A DNA stretch of 64,000 nt, from positions 1 to 64,000 of the forward strand of contig JBFLWP010000016.1 in the NCBI GenBank assembly GCA_040757595.1, in the 5' to 3' direction. Source of the DNA: Nitrospirota bacterium (lineage in GTDB: Bacteria > Nitrospirota > Nitrospiria > Nitrospirales > Nitrospiraceae). Positions 25,090 to 34,030 of the stretch are shown here, in pieces. The notes under the pieces were generated by a model. The model was given only the letters and a program-made list of their open reading frames with translations, was not told the origin of the DNA and did not search any database. Within the stretch, counting starts at the first letter, position 1; each line of letters opens with the position of its first letter. A program made the translations under genes and the position numbers.

Positions 25090-26225
25090 TCATCTGGTGG
25101 CGGCGGTTGCGCGCGATGACCGTCAAGGAGCTCCGGCAACTCGGCCGGGACGCGGCGCTCTTGTTTTTCTTCCTGTGGGCGTTCACGTTCAATATCTACG
25201 AGGCGGGCGGCGGGATCAACATGCAGCTCCGCCACGCGAGGATCATGGTCCACGACGCGGATCACAGCGTGTCGTCCCGCGAGTTGCTCAACCGCTTCCA
25301 CCCGCCCTACTTCGCGTTCCAAGGGGAATTGCCGGACCTCGCGGAGGGCCAACGCCTGATGGATCGGGGCGCCACGCTGGCGATCCTGGACATCCCGCCG
25401 CGATTCCACGAATCGCTGGTCGCCAGGGAGCCGACCTCCGTGCAATTGCTGGTGGATACCACCAGCTCGCCGCAGGGCCTGTCGGCGGCCAGCTACGCGG
25501 GGCGGATCGTGGGAGAGTTCGGGCTCGACGCGGCGGGGCGACGCGCCGGCCCCGATGCCGGGGAAGCGCCGGACGCGCCTGTCGTCACCAGCCAGCATCG
25601 CGTCTGGTACAACCCGGAGCAGAACGAAACCTGGTTCCAGTCCGTGGCGGAGCTGTTGAGCATGATCACGGTGTTCTCCACCCTGCTTCCGGCGGCGGCG
25701 CTGGTGCGGGAGAGAGAGCGGGGCACCGTGGAGCAGTTGCTCGTTTCCCCGCTCACGCCGTTCCAGATCATGTTTCCCAAGGTGATCGCGATGACCCTCG
25801 TGATCGTGACCGGGACGGCCGCCAGCACGTTCGGGATCATTCAGGGCGTGTTCCACGTGCCGGTCAAAGGCAGCGTGATCCTGTTCTTCGCCCTGACGAC
25901 GCTCTACGTGTTCACCACTGCGGGCCTCGGTCTCATGATCGCGACGTTCGCCGGCAACCAGGCGCAGGTGGGGCTCATGAACATCCTCGTCGTGGCCCCG
26001 ATGCTGTTGCTGTCCGGGACCTGGGCCCCCCCGGAGGCGATGCCGGAATGGGTGCGCGGGTTGATGGTGTTTTCTCCCCTGCACTACTTCATCAACATCG
26101 CGTACGGGATCCTGCTGAAGGGCTCGGGCCTGGACCTGCTGTGGGATTCGGCCCTGACGATGGCGCTGCTCGGCGGCGCGCTTTTCGGCTTCGGCGTCTG
26201 GCGGTTCCGCCGGCAGTTCGCCTAG
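25086..26225 (+). CDS. ABC-2 type exporter permease, second of two (YbhR-like)
   Basis: 379 residues with the same plan as the preceding permease: N-terminal helix, periplasmic domain, then five helices with LVRERERGTVEQLLVSPLTPFQIMFPK and a WAPPEAMPEWV loop. It is expected to form a heterodimeric pore with its neighbour. Last gene of the adaptor-ATPase-permease-permease operon. Confidence 0.88.
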   Translation: MIIWWRRLRAMTVKELRQLGRDAALLFFFLWAFTFNIYEAGGGINMQLRHARIMVHDADHSVSSRELLNRFHPPYFAFQGELPDLAEGQRLMDRGATLAILDIPPRFHESLVAREPTSVQLLVDTTSSPQGLSAASYAGRIVGEFGLDAAGRRAGPDAGEAPDAPVVTSQHRVWYNPEQNETWFQSVAELLSMITVFSTLLPAAALVRERERGTVEQLLVSPLTPFQIMFPKVIAMTLVIVTGTAASTFGIIQGVFHVPVKGSVILFFALTTLYVFTTAGLGLMIATFAGNQAQVGLMNILVVAPMLLLSGTWAPPEAMPEWVRGLMVFSPLHYFINIAYGILLKGSGLDLLWDSALTMALLGGALFGFGVWRFRRQFA

Positions 26226-26282
26226 GATTTGCGCATCCGGCTGGCATCACGGGGGTGGATGGGTGTAAACAATTAGGGGCCC

Positions 26283-27425
26283 ATGCAGCCGAAGACCGAA
26301 GACGCACCCCTAGTTCCGCAGGCCGGCTTGTCCGTCGGGGACGACGCCACCGTCCGTTGCGGCGGTCTCTGGACCCTGCCGCAGCTCGCGGAGCTGGAGC
26401 GATGCCTCGAAACGTTCCCGTGGCCCGAGGCCGCGGCGGTGGTCTGCGACGCCGGCCAGATCGAGGCGATGGACACGGGCGGGGCCTGGCTGCTGCAGCG
26501 GAGCTTGAACGACCTCCGGCAGAGGGGCCGCCAGGTCGAGCTGCGGGGCCTGCGTCCGGAGTTCGCGACCCTGCTGCAGATCGTCGCGGCGACCCCGACG
26601 CAGGCGGCGCCGGCGGCCGCGGCCCCTGCCGGGGCTACGCTCGAGCAAGTCGGCCGGATGGCCTGGAACGAATGGGGCCAGGTCACCGGCGGCCTCGCCT
26701 TTCTCGGCGAGAGCCTGGTCATGCTGCTCCGCCTCCTGGTCTCGCCCCTGAGGGTCCGCTGGCGGGCCGTGATTCGCAGCCTGGAGCTGGACGGGTTCAA
26801 CGCCCTGCCCATCGTGGGCCTGTTGTCGTTTCTCATGGGGGTCGTGATCGCCTACCAGGGAGCCGAGCAGTTGAAGACCTTCGGCGCCAACATCTTCATC
26901 GTGGACCTGGTCGGGGTCTCCATCCTGCGGGAGATCGCGCCGCTCGTGACGGCGATCCTGGTCGCCGGCCGGTCGGGCTCCGCCTACGCGGCGCAGCTCG
27001 GCACGATGAAGGTGACCGAGGAATTGGACGCGATCCGGACCCTCGGTCTCTCGCCGATGGAGCTGCTGGTCGCACCCAAGGTCCTGGCCCTGGCGATCGC
27101 GCTCCCGCTGCTGTCGGTCTACGCGGACGCGGTCGGGGTCTTCGGCGGCATGCTGATCGCCAGGAGCGATCTCAGCATCAGCTTCCGGGAGTTCCTCACC
27201 CGCTTCGAGGACGCGGTCGCCCTGCGGCACTTCCTGATCGGGATCGCCAAGGCCCCGGTCTTCGCGGTCATCATCGCGCTGGTCGGCTGTTACCAGGGGT
27301 TCCAGATCCGGGGCGGGGTGGACGACGTGGGCCGGCGGACGACGGTCAGCGTGGTCCAGGCGATTTTTCTGGTCATCGTGCTCGACGCCTTCTTCTCGAT
27401 CGCGCTGAACTGGTGGGATCTCTGA
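26283..27425 (+). CDS. mlaE: MlaE-family lipid ABC transporter permease with an N-terminal STAS domain
   Basis: 380 residues. Residues 1 to about 100 are a STAS-like domain (DAGQIEAMDTGGAWLLQRSL); the rest is the MlaE/YrbE permease with GVVIAYQGAEQL, the ILREIAPLVTAILVAGRSGSAYAAQLG segment and a PKVLALAIALPLL loop. It forms the inner-membrane core of a phospholipid transporter that helps keep outer-membrane asymmetry. The STAS-fused version is known in MlaE homologues of several phyla. Its stop overlaps the start of the ATPase (TGATG). Confidence 0.9.
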   Translation: MQPKTEDAPLVPQAGLSVGDDATVRCGGLWTLPQLAELERCLETFPWPEAAAVVCDAGQIEAMDTGGAWLLQRSLNDLRQRGRQVELRGLRPEFATLLQIVAATPTQAAPAAAAPAGATLEQVGRMAWNEWGQVTGGLAFLGESLVMLLRLLVSPLRVRWRAVIRSLELDGFNALPIVGLLSFLMGVVIAYQGAEQLKTFGANIFIVDLVGVSILREIAPLVTAILVAGRSGSAYAAQLGTMKVTEELDAIRTLGLSPMELLVAPKVLALAIALPLLSVYADAVGVFGGMLIARSDLSISFREFLTRFEDAVALRHFLIGIAKAPVFAVIIALVGCYQGFQIRGGVDDVGRRTTVSVVQAIFLVIVLDAFFSIALNWWDL

Positions 27426-28213
27426 TGCAGGAGGCGCCCGATCTCATCGAGGTGAGCCACGTCGCGACCCGGTTCGGCCCCGTGGTCGTGCACGAGGACG
27501 TGAGCCTGACGGTCCGCCGCGGAGAGATCTTCGCGATCGCGGGCGGGAGCGGCTGCGGGAAGTCCGTGCTGCTGCGGGAGATCGTGCTGCTGCAGAAGCC
27601 GACCGCCGGCGAGATCCGGCTGTTCGGCCGGGACGTGCGCACGATGACCGAGGCGGAGGTGCTGGCCTTTCGCCGGCGCTGCGGGGTCCTGTTCCAGGGC
27701 GGCGCGCTCTTCAGCTCGCTGACCGTGCTCGAGAACGTGATGGCGCCGCTGCGCGAGCACGCGACGCTCAGCCCCGGGCTCACCCGCGAGCTGGCCGTCC
27801 TCAAGCTCGACCTGGCCCGCTTCCCGCTGGACAGCGCGGGCAAGTTCCCCAGCGAGCTGAGCGGCGGCATGCGGCGGCGGGCGGCCCTGGCCCGGTCGAT
27901 CGCGCTGGACCCGGACCTGCTGTGCCTGGACGAGCCGACGGCCGGGCTGGACCCGGTGACCGCCGGCGGGTTCGACGAGCTCGTGCAGCACCTGCAGACC
28001 CTCCTGGGGCTCACGATCGTGATCGTGACCCACGACTTGGACTCGCTCTGGCGGGTGGCGGACCGCGTGGCCGTGCTGGGGAACGGCCGGGTGCTCGGGC
28101 TCGGCACGATGGAGGAGCTGTCGGAATCGGAAGAGCCCCTCGTCCGCGAATATTTCCACGGGCCCAGGGGGCGCCAGGCGATGCAGCAGGCGGAGGCATG
28201 GAGCCGAAGGTAA
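27425..28213 (+). CDS. mlaF: Lipid ABC transporter ATP-binding protein, MlaF-like
   Basis: 262 residues. Walker A GGSGCGKS, Q loop at LFQGGALFSSLTV, signature LSGGMRRRAALARS, Walker B LLCLDEPTAGLDP, switch His in VTHDLD. The GALFSSLTV stretch after the Q loop is characteristic of MlaF. It powers lipid movement with the MlaE-type permease just upstream; the next gene (MlaD) overlaps by 16 bases. Confidence 0.92.
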   Translation: MQEAPDLIEVSHVATRFGPVVVHEDVSLTVRRGEIFAIAGGSGCGKSVLLREIVLLQKPTAGEIRLFGRDVRTMTEAEVLAFRRRCGVLFQGGALFSSLTVLENVMAPLREHATLSPGLTRELAVLKLDLARFPLDSAGKFPSELSGGMRRRAALARSIALDPDLLCLDEPTAGLDPVTAGGFDELVQHLQTLLGLTIVIVTHDLDSLWRVADRVAVLGNGRVLGLGTMEELSESEEPLVREYFHGPRGRQAMQQAEAWSRR

Positions 28214-29160
28214 ACTACACGCTGGTCGGCGCGTTCGTCGTGCTGCTGACCGCGGCGCTGATCGGGGCCGCGCTCTGGCTTGGCAAGGGCGAGTACCGGA
28301 AGAGCTATGACCGCTACTACGCCTACATGACCGAATCGGTCTCCGGCATGAGCGTGAATTCGCCTGTGAAGTACCGCGGCGTGGAGGTGGGCCGGGTCAA
28401 GGAGATCATCCTGAACCCGGACAACCCCGAGGAGGTGCGGCTGACGATGGACATTCTGCGCGGCACGCCCGTGAAGGAGGACACGGTGGCGATCCTGGAA
28501 TCCCAGGGGTTGACCGGCCTCGCGTTCGTGAACCTGGCCGGCGGCAGCCGCGAGGCTCCGCCGCTCACGGCCAAGGAGGACCAGGAGTATCCCGTGATCA
28601 AGACCGGCGCGTCCCTCTTCTACAAGCTGGACGAGGCCCTGTCGAAGCTCCTGGCCGACGAGTCCGTGTCGCGCCTGCTCAACGATTCCTCCGGGCTCAT
28701 CCAGGACATCCGGCTCGTCCTGAGCAAAGAAAACCGCGAGTCGCTGAGGCAGGTCCTGAACGACCTGGCGGTCACGACCCATGCCCTGGCCGCGCGCAGC
28801 CAGCGGCTGGACGAGGGGGTGGACAGCGCCGCGGAAACGTTCAAGCACCTGGCCAAGACGAGCAAGACACTGAACGACGAGCTCCCGCTCATCCTGGTCC
28901 GGGTGCACCGCAGCGCCGCCGCGCTGGAGAGTCTGTCGAAGGACCTCTCCCGCACGAGCGCGACGGTGGGGACGCTGGTGGCGGACACGAAACCCGGCCT
29001 GGAGCAGTTCTCCGGTCAGACCCTGGCCGACGTCGGCCAGCTCGTGACGGAGTTGCGGCAGCTCACCGCCACGCTGCAGCGGGTGGCCGCGCGGCTCGAG
29101 CGGGAGCCCAACGCGTTGGTGTTCGGCCGGGGGCCGCAGCCCCGCGGGCCGGGAGAATGA
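28198..29160 (+). CDS. mlaD: MlaD-family lipid-binding protein with a single membrane anchor
   Basis: 320 residues: membrane anchor (about 8-27), MCE/MlaD beta domain (about 38-130, with GMSVNSPVKYRGVEVGRV and SQGLTGLAFVNL), then a long helical C-terminal tail predicted to be coiled. MCE proteins form hexameric rings that shuttle lipids across the periplasm. The long tail resembles MCE proteins with extended helical tunnels rather than short E. coli MlaD. No MlaC or MlaB gene is next to it. Confidence 0.9.
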   Translation: MEPKVNYTLVGAFVVLLTAALIGAALWLGKGEYRKSYDRYYAYMTESVSGMSVNSPVKYRGVEVGRVKEIILNPDNPEEVRLTMDILRGTPVKEDTVAILESQGLTGLAFVNLAGGSREAPPLTAKEDQEYPVIKTGASLFYKLDEALSKLLADESVSRLLNDSSGLIQDIRLVLSKENRESLRQVLNDLAVTTHALAARSQRLDEGVDSAAETFKHLAKTSKTLNDELPLILVRVHRSAAALESLSKDLSRTSATVGTLVADTKPGLEQFSGQTLADVGQLVTELRQLTATLQRVAARLEREPNALVFGRGPQPRGPGE

Positions 29161-29222
29161 ACGGCAACACGTGACGGGTGACGCGTGACGAATGACGGGT
29201 GGCTCACGCCGGGACGGCGGAC
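29161..29222. repeat. Repeat spacer, 'GTGACGGGTGACGCGTGACG' style
   Basis: Three to four copies of RCGTGACGGGTGACG-like units in one orientation (about 29170-29205). The opposite arm is weak (GGCTCACGCC). It lies between the mlaD-like gene and the lipoprotein gene. Confidence 0.45.
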
Positions 29223-29223
29223 G

Positions 29224-29862
29224 ATGCGTGGCGGCTCACGCGCGGCCATTCTTGCGCTGACCGTTCTGCTGGCGGCCGCCTGCAGTTTGGCCCCGTCGCG
29301 GACCGTCGAGGACCTGCACACCTACCTGCTGGACCCGGAGCTCCCGTCCGCGGATGGGGCACCGCCGGGCCGGGGCGGAAGCGGGACCCTCCTGATCGGC
29401 GTCCCGCGGGCGCAGGCGGGCTTCGACACGCCGCGCATGGTCTATCTGCTGCGGCCGCACGAAATCCAGTACTTCGCCAGCAGCGAATGGGCCGACACGC
29501 CGGCCCGGATGCTGACGCCGCTCCTGGAGCAGGCCCTGGAGCGGACCGGCGCCTGGCGCACGGTGGTGCTGGCGACCAGCTCGCTGCGGGGCGACCTGCG
29601 CCTGGATGCCGAGCACCTGGCGCTCCAGCAGGAATTCTTTTCGAAGCCCAGCCGCGTGCGGGTGACGCTGCGCGTGCACCTGGTGGAGCCGCGCGGGCAG
29701 GCCGTCGTCGCCTCCAAACAGTTCGAGGCCGTCGAGGACGCTCTCAGCGACGACCCCTACGGGGGCGTCCTCGCCGCCAACCGGGCCGTGGCCAAGCTGC
29801 TGAACGAGGTCGCGGATTGGGTCGGCGCCCAACGGGTTGCGGTCCAGCCGCGCGACCGGTGA
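29224..29862 (+). CDS. ABC-type transport auxiliary lipoprotein (PqiC/YmbA family)
   Basis: 212 residues from ATG 29224. A lipoprotein signal ends in LLAAAC, followed by the PqiC/YmbA-like domain with a YLLDPELP start and the IGVPRAQAGFDTPRMVY segment. These outer-membrane lipoproteins work with MCE systems as docking partners. Its place after mlaE-F-D completes the transporter. An upstream in-frame ATG (29185) lies in repeat DNA and would spoil the signal peptide. Confidence 0.85.
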   Translation: MRGGSRAAILALTVLLAAACSLAPSRTVEDLHTYLLDPELPSADGAPPGRGGSGTLLIGVPRAQAGFDTPRMVYLLRPHEIQYFASSEWADTPARMLTPLLEQALERTGAWRTVVLATSSLRGDLRLDAEHLALQQEFFSKPSRVRVTLRVHLVEPRGQAVVASKQFEAVEDALSDDPYGGVLAANRAVAKLLNEVADWVGAQRVAVQPRDR

Positions 29863-29957
29863 GCACGGCCCGATCTGTCCCGCCGGGCCCATGCCCGGTC
29901 TGCCGAATCCTTTCGCCCCTCCTTGCCTCTCACGGCAAGGGAAGGAAGGAGGCAGCC

Positions 29958-30392
29958 ATGGACGTCCGCAGCAAGGTCTACGCCTACCGCACCTCCGTCC
30001 GGTGGACCGAGCGCAGGCTCGGTCTCATCTCCTCACCCGGCAAGCCCGACATCCAAGTCGCGACGCCGCCCGAGTTCAAAGGGCACGAAGGCATCTGGTC
30101 CCCCGAGGATCTCTTCGTGGCTTCGGCCAACGTCTGCCTGATGACCACCTTCCTGGCCTTCGCGGAACGGGCGGGGTTGGGCTTCACGGCTTATGACAGC
30201 GAGGCGGAGGGCCGCCTCGAGCTCGTGGACGGGAGATTCCAGGTCACGGCGATCACGCTGAGGCCGCGGGTCACGCTGAAGCCCGGCGAGGATGCGGCCA
30301 AGGCCCGCGAGATCGTCGAGAAGGCCGAGGCCAACTGCCTGATCTCCAATTCGATGAAGAGCCGGATCACGCTCGAACCGACGATCGTCTGA
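29958..30392 (+). CDS. OsmC-family protein
   Basis: 144 residues. OsmC fold with the two reactive-cysteine contexts SANVCLMTTFLAF and EKAEANCLISNSM. Family members reduce organic hydroperoxides or bind related compounds in the cytoplasm. Good ribosome site (AAGGAAGGAGG) before ATG 29958. It stands alone between the lipid transporter and a PepSY protein. Confidence 0.88.
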   Translation: MDVRSKVYAYRTSVRWTERRLGLISSPGKPDIQVATPPEFKGHEGIWSPEDLFVASANVCLMTTFLAFAERAGLGFTAYDSEAEGRLELVDGRFQVTAITLRPRVTLKPGEDAAKAREIVEKAEANCLISNSMKSRITLEPTIV

Positions 30393-30639
30393 CGGCTGAT
30401 GACTGATTGCCGAGAGCTGTTTTCCGACTGTAGCATCATGCGCTAGGCGCACATGGACACTGTAGCGTTTCTCGCCAGACTGCTTCTCCAGGCCCGTCGA
30501 GGAAAAGGCCAAACAGCCTGTTCGCTCAACGGGTTGTCCTTGCCGTGCCCGGGCGCGCCGGTGGGCACGCGAATCGCAGCAATCGCCGGCGTTTCCTCAC
30601 AAACCCCAGCGTGATCTGGGACCTATCAGGGAGGGACCT

Positions 30640-31014
30640 ATGAAGCGAATCATGACGGCGGCGGCGTTGGTGATCGGCATGGCCCTGCTCACGAGCGGGC
30701 CGGCCTGGAGCGACGCGAAGGGCAAGAAGAAAGAGGACGAGGGCAAGGAAAAGGTCGAGATGGCGACGGCCGCCAAGGTCACGATCGATCAGGCCATCAA
30801 GACGGCGTCCGAGAAGGTCGCAGGCAAGGTGATCGAGGCCGAGCTGGAGAAGAAGCACGACAAGGCCGTCTGGGAGGTCGAGGTGCTGACCGCGGACGGC
30901 AAGGTCATGGAAGTGCACATTGACGCCGACAGCGGCGCGGTGATCGACACCGAGGAGAAGAAGGCGGAGGGCGAGCACGAGCGGAAGCGGGAGCGCAAAG
31001 GGAAGCACAAGTAA
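30640..31014 (+). CDS. Secreted PepSY-domain protein with highly charged ends
   Basis: 124 residues: signal peptide, Lys/Glu-rich linker (KGKKKEDEGKEKVE), one PepSY domain (VTIDQAIKTASEKVAGKVIEAELE...VDIDADSG-like), and a Lys/Arg/Glu tail. PepSY domains are thought to inhibit or regulate periplasmic proteases or bind metal-stressed proteins; the target is unknown. Start ATG 30640 follows GGGAGGG. Confidence 0.85.
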   Translation: MKRIMTAAALVIGMALLTSGPAWSDAKGKKKEDEGKEKVEMATAAKVTIDQAIKTASEKVAGKVIEAELEKKHDKAVWEVEVLTADGKVMEVHIDADSGAVIDTEEKKAEGEHERKRERKGKHK

Positions 31015-31034
31015 TCGGGCCTGAGGCGCCGACG

Positions 31035-31457
31035 ATGAAGCACGCATCGCTGCAGGCACCGGCCAAGGACGTGATGAACACCAGGGTCATGGCGGTCGGC
31101 CCGCACGCGCTGGCCCGTGACGTCGCGCTCCACCTCCTGTCCGGCGTCTTCAGCGGGCTGCCGGTGATCGCACGGGATCGGGCGCTGCTCGGCGTCGTCA
31201 CGGAATTCGACCTCCTCAAGGCCCTCGAGGAAGGCCGGGACCTGGACGCCGTCGAAGCCGAGGCGATCATGAGCAAGCCGCCGATCACGGTGGAGGAGGA
31301 CACGCCGATCAAGGCGGTCATCAAGCGGATGACCGAGGCGAACGTCCTGCGCGTGCCGGTGGTCCGCGAGGGGAAGCTCGTCGGCGTGATCTCCCGGTCG
31401 GACCTGCTGGACCACCTGATCGCCAAGCGGCTGATCGTGGCCTACGGGACGTTGTGA
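31035..31457 (+). CDS. Two-CBS-domain protein
   Basis: 140 residues composed of two CBS motifs (KDVMNTRVMAV...GLPVIARDRALLGVVTEFDLL and AEAIMSKPPITV...RVPVVREGKLVGVISRSDLL). CBS pairs bind adenosyl ligands and act as energy sensors. No effector domain is attached, so it probably acts on a partner. It lies 20 bases after the PepSY gene and 4 before a cytochrome gene. Confidence 0.9.
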   Translation: MKHASLQAPAKDVMNTRVMAVGPHALARDVALHLLSGVFSGLPVIARDRALLGVVTEFDLLKALEEGRDLDAVEAEAIMSKPPITVEEDTPIKAVIKRMTEANVLRVPVVREGKLVGVISRSDLLDHLIAKRLIVAYGTL

Positions 31458-31461
31458 GCCC

Positions 31462-31941
31462 ATGGGGTCGCGGGTCCTCTGCAGGGTTGCGTTCGTGCTC
31501 CTGGGCATCGGGGCCTTCGCCTTGGGCTGGTCTTTCGTCAAGGGCTGGACGGCTCCGGGAAGCGACGGGCGGACGGAGATCCGACTGGCGCCGGCGGAGC
31601 GCGACCAGATCCTCGCGGAGATGCGGGACCTGCTCAAGGCCGTCCACGGAGTCGTGGACGGCCTGAGCCAGCCGGACGAAGCGGCGGGCCGGAAGCAGGC
31701 CGAGCAGGCCGCCCGCTCCGTAGGGCTGGCCACGGCGGCCGACGTGAATCCGGCGCTCATGGCCAAGCTGCCCCTGGCGTTCAAGCAGATGGGCATGTCC
31801 GTCCACCAGGACTTCGACGGGATCGGAGAGGCGCTGGCCCAGGGCGAGGCGCCGGTCCAGGTCCTGACCCGATTGTCCAGCATCAGCAGCCGGTGCACGA
31901 CCTGCCACGAGATGTACCGGCTGTCGGGAGGGAACCGGTAA
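31462..31941 (+). CDS. Class II-like cytochrome c with a C-terminal haem site
   Basis: 159 residues. N-terminal signal anchor (VAFVLLGIGAFALGWSFV), helical body, and a CTTCH haem motif very close to the C-terminus (SSRCTTCHEMYRL). A haem motif at the end of a four-helix body is the plan of cytochromes c' (class II). It probably carries electrons or binds a small gas in the periplasm. A very similar C-terminal arrangement is seen at 38238-38687. Confidence 0.8.
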   Translation: MGSRVLCRVAFVLLGIGAFALGWSFVKGWTAPGSDGRTEIRLAPAERDQILAEMRDLLKAVHGVVDGLSQPDEAAGRKQAEQAARSVGLATAADVNPALMAKLPLAFKQMGMSVHQDFDGIGEALAQGEAPVQVLTRLSSISSRCTTCHEMYRLSGGNR

Positions 31942-31958
31942 ACGGTGACCAGTATTCC

Positions 31959-31997
31959 GTTCTCAGTTTCAGACTCAGAAAACTGACCACTGAGAAC
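31959..31997. repeat. Palindromic spacer, 'ACTGAGAAC' family
   Basis: A perfect 9-bp dyad (GTTCTCAGT at 31959-31967 and ACTGAGAAC at 31989-31997) within a spacer full of CTGA/CAGT units. It is a separate family from the CGTGAGACG spacers. It precedes the DUF2892 gene. Confidence 0.55.
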
Positions 31998-32033
31998 CGA
32001 CAACTGAAAACTTTCATAAGAGGGAGGTGCGCC

Positions 32034-32252
32034 ATGACCTGCAACGTGGGGGGAATCGAACGGCCGATCCGGATCGTGCTCGGAATCATCCTCCTGGGGA
32101 TCGGCTCCTTCGCCGAGCTGCCGGCTGCGGGAACTGCCGTCGCGTTCATCGTCGGGGCCGTGGCCCTGGTGACCGGGGCCATCGGGTTCTGCCCGGCCTG
32201 GGCCCTGTTCGGCATCAACACCTGTCCGACGAAACCGGCCGAGAAGACGTGA
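32034..32252 (+). CDS. Small DUF2892 (YgaP-type membrane) protein
   Basis: 72 residues with two membrane helices: CNVGGIERPIRIVLGIILLGIG at the start, CPAWALFGINTC at the end. This short two-helix domain is found alone or fused to rhodanese domains and often lies near sulfur metabolism genes, as here next to an SQR gene. ATG 32034 is preceded by AGAGGGAGG. Confidence 0.88.
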   Translation: MTCNVGGIERPIRIVLGIILLGIGSFAELPAAGTAVAFIVGAVALVTGAIGFCPAWALFGINTCPTKPAEKT

Positions 32253-32335
32253 AACGTGAGACGTAAGGCGTGAGGAGGCCGGGCTTTCCGTTCTTTCCTC
32301 CTCACGTCTAACGTCTAACCTCTCACGTCTCACGC
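32248..32335. repeat. Dispersed palindrome, 'CGTGAGACGT' family
   Basis: Left arm about 32248-32274 (ACGTGAAACGTGAGACGTAA and on), right arm about 32301-32335 (CCTCACGTCTAACGTCTAAC and on), loop of about 26 bases. It overlaps the 3' end and stop of the DUF2892 gene. The arms are made of alternating ACGTGAR units. Confidence 0.75.
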
Positions 32336-32354
32336 CTTTGGGAAAGGAGCAAAC

Positions 32355-33602
32355 ATGGCTCGCATTGTCATCATCGGGGCCTCCATCGGGGGGCTTCCCG
32401 CCGCCTACGAGGCGCGCGCGCTGCTGGAGAAGAAGCACAAGGTCACGGTGATCTCGAACGTGGACTACTTCCACTTCGTGCCCTCGAACCCCTGGGTCGC
32501 CGTCGGGTGGCGCACGCGCAAGGACATCAGCTTCCCGCTCGGCCCCGTGCTCCAGAAGAAGGGCGTCGAGTTCATCCACGCGGCGGCGGAGCGGATCGAG
32601 CCGGAGCAGAACCGGGTCGTCACGGCTAAGGGCGAAGTGCCCTACGATTACCTGGTCATCGCCACCGGCCCCAAGTTGAACTTCCCCGCCGTGGCCGGCC
32701 TGGGGCCGAGCGGCTACACCCAGTCGGTCTGCACGGTGGACCATGCGGAGCAGGCCTGGGGCACCTACCAGGCCTTTCTCAAGGACCCGGGCCCGATCGT
32801 GGTCGGCGCGGCGCAGGGCGCCTCCTGCTTCGGCCCGGCCTACGAGATGGCCTTCATCCTGGACGCGGACCTGCGGAAGAAGCGCCTGCGGAAGAAAGTG
32901 CCGATCTACTTCGTCACGCCGGAGCCCTACATCGGCCACATGGGCCTGGCCGGCGTCGGCGCCTCGCGCCGGCTCATGGAGGACGAGTTCGCCGAGCACT
33001 CGATCAAGCCGATCACGAACGCGGTGATCCAAGAGGTCCAGCCCGGTCGGCTGGTGCTCGGGGACGGTCAGGCCATTCCGTTCCGGTACTCGATGTTCAT
33101 CCCGCCCTTCGCCGGGGTGGATGCGGTGGCCGGCACGGCCGGGCTGTGCAATCCGAAAGGCTTCGTGAACATCGACCAGTACCAGGCCAACCCCAAGTAC
33201 AAGAACATTTACGCGGTGGGGGTCTGCGTCGCGATCCCGCCGGTGGAGCAGACGCCGGTCCCGACCGGCGCCCCCAAGACCGGCTACATGATCGAGTCCA
33301 TGGTCTCGGCCACGGTCCACAACATCAAGGCCGACATCGAGAACGATCCCAAGCGGGAGACGGCCACCTGGAACGCGATCTGCCTGGCCGACATGGGGGA
33401 CACGGGCGTGGCCTTCGTGGCGCTGCCCCAGATGGCCCCGCGCAACGTGACCTGGGCCAGGAAGGGCAAGTGGGTGCACCTGGCCAAGATCGCGCTGGAA
33501 AAGTATTTCCTCCGCAAGATGAAGAAGGGCGTGAGCGAGCCCTACTACGAGAAGGCGATCCTGAAGACTCTGGGGATCGCCAAGCTGGAGCAGCAGGCCT
33601 GA
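32355..33602 (+). CDS. sqr: Sulfide:quinone oxidoreductase-like flavoprotein
   Basis: 415 residues. FAD-binding GASIGGLPAAYE at the N-terminus, second FAD motif near YLVIATGPKLNFP, and the three conserved cysteines of SQR at Cys126, Cys158 and Cys343, closely matching the R. capsulatus positions 127/159/353. Extra cysteines occur at 265 and 291. It oxidises sulfide to sulfur or polysulfide and reduces membrane quinone; the C-terminal basic helices (FLRKMKKG) fit membrane binding. Downstream TSUP permease and bc complex fit a sulfide-driven electron chain. A related FCSD-type enzyme is less likely because no cytochrome subunit is adjacent. Confidence 0.88.
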   Translation: MARIVIIGASIGGLPAAYEARALLEKKHKVTVISNVDYFHFVPSNPWVAVGWRTRKDISFPLGPVLQKKGVEFIHAAAERIEPEQNRVVTAKGEVPYDYLVIATGPKLNFPAVAGLGPSGYTQSVCTVDHAEQAWGTYQAFLKDPGPIVVGAAQGASCFGPAYEMAFILDADLRKKRLRKKVPIYFVTPEPYIGHMGLAGVGASRRLMEDEFAEHSIKPITNAVIQEVQPGRLVLGDGQAIPFRYSMFIPPFAGVDAVAGTAGLCNPKGFVNIDQYQANPKYKNIYAVGVCVAIPPVEQTPVPTGAPKTGYMIESMVSATVHNIKADIENDPKRETATWNAICLADMGDTGVAFVALPQMAPRNVTWARKGKWVHLAKIALEKYFLRKMKKGVSEPYYEKAILKTLGIAKLEQQA

Positions 33603-33603
33603 C

Positions 33604-33999
33604 ATGCGAATCCGAGCGCGTGATTGGCGATGGCCCGTGGTCGGCTGGCTGGGAGGGATGGTCCTCGCCGCCTGTGCCACAGGACCTCAGGATCAGTCCT
33701 TCCCCGCCCAAGCGGCGCTGATCGGCAAGACGAAGCAGGAGGTGCTGGCCTGCGCGGGCTCGCCGCTGGGCGAGACCAGGAAGGACGAGGCCGTGGTGCT
33801 GACCTATTTCAAACACGCGCCGCCCTTCGAAGAATCGTTTGCCGAGTCGAAGGCGAGCCGGCCCGCCGTCCGCCACGGCTGCGTGGCGCGCGTGACGCTG
33901 AAGGACGACCGGGTGACGGACGTGCGGTACCAGTCCGTGCCGGAGCGTTTCGCGGCCTACGACCATTGCGAAGAGATCTTCACGAAATGCGCTCAGTAG
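33604..33999 (+). CDS. Small lipoprotein of unknown function
   Basis: 131 residues. Lipobox VLAAC (Cys24) after a basic N-terminus; the body has the segment IGKTKQEVLACAGSPLGETR, which resembles the start of the BamE/SmpA fold, and four further cysteines (two near the C-terminus: DHCEEIFTKC). It follows SQR by one base. Role unknown. Confidence 0.7.
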   Translation: MRIRARDWRWPVVGWLGGMVLAACATGPQDQSFPAQAALIGKTKQEVLACAGSPLGETRKDEAVVLTYFKHAPPFEESFAESKASRPAVRHGCVARVTLKDDRVTDVRYQSVPERFAAYDHCEEIFTKCAQ

Positions 34000-34030
34000 C
34001 TGGGACCTTGCTTCACGGGAGCACGCGGTC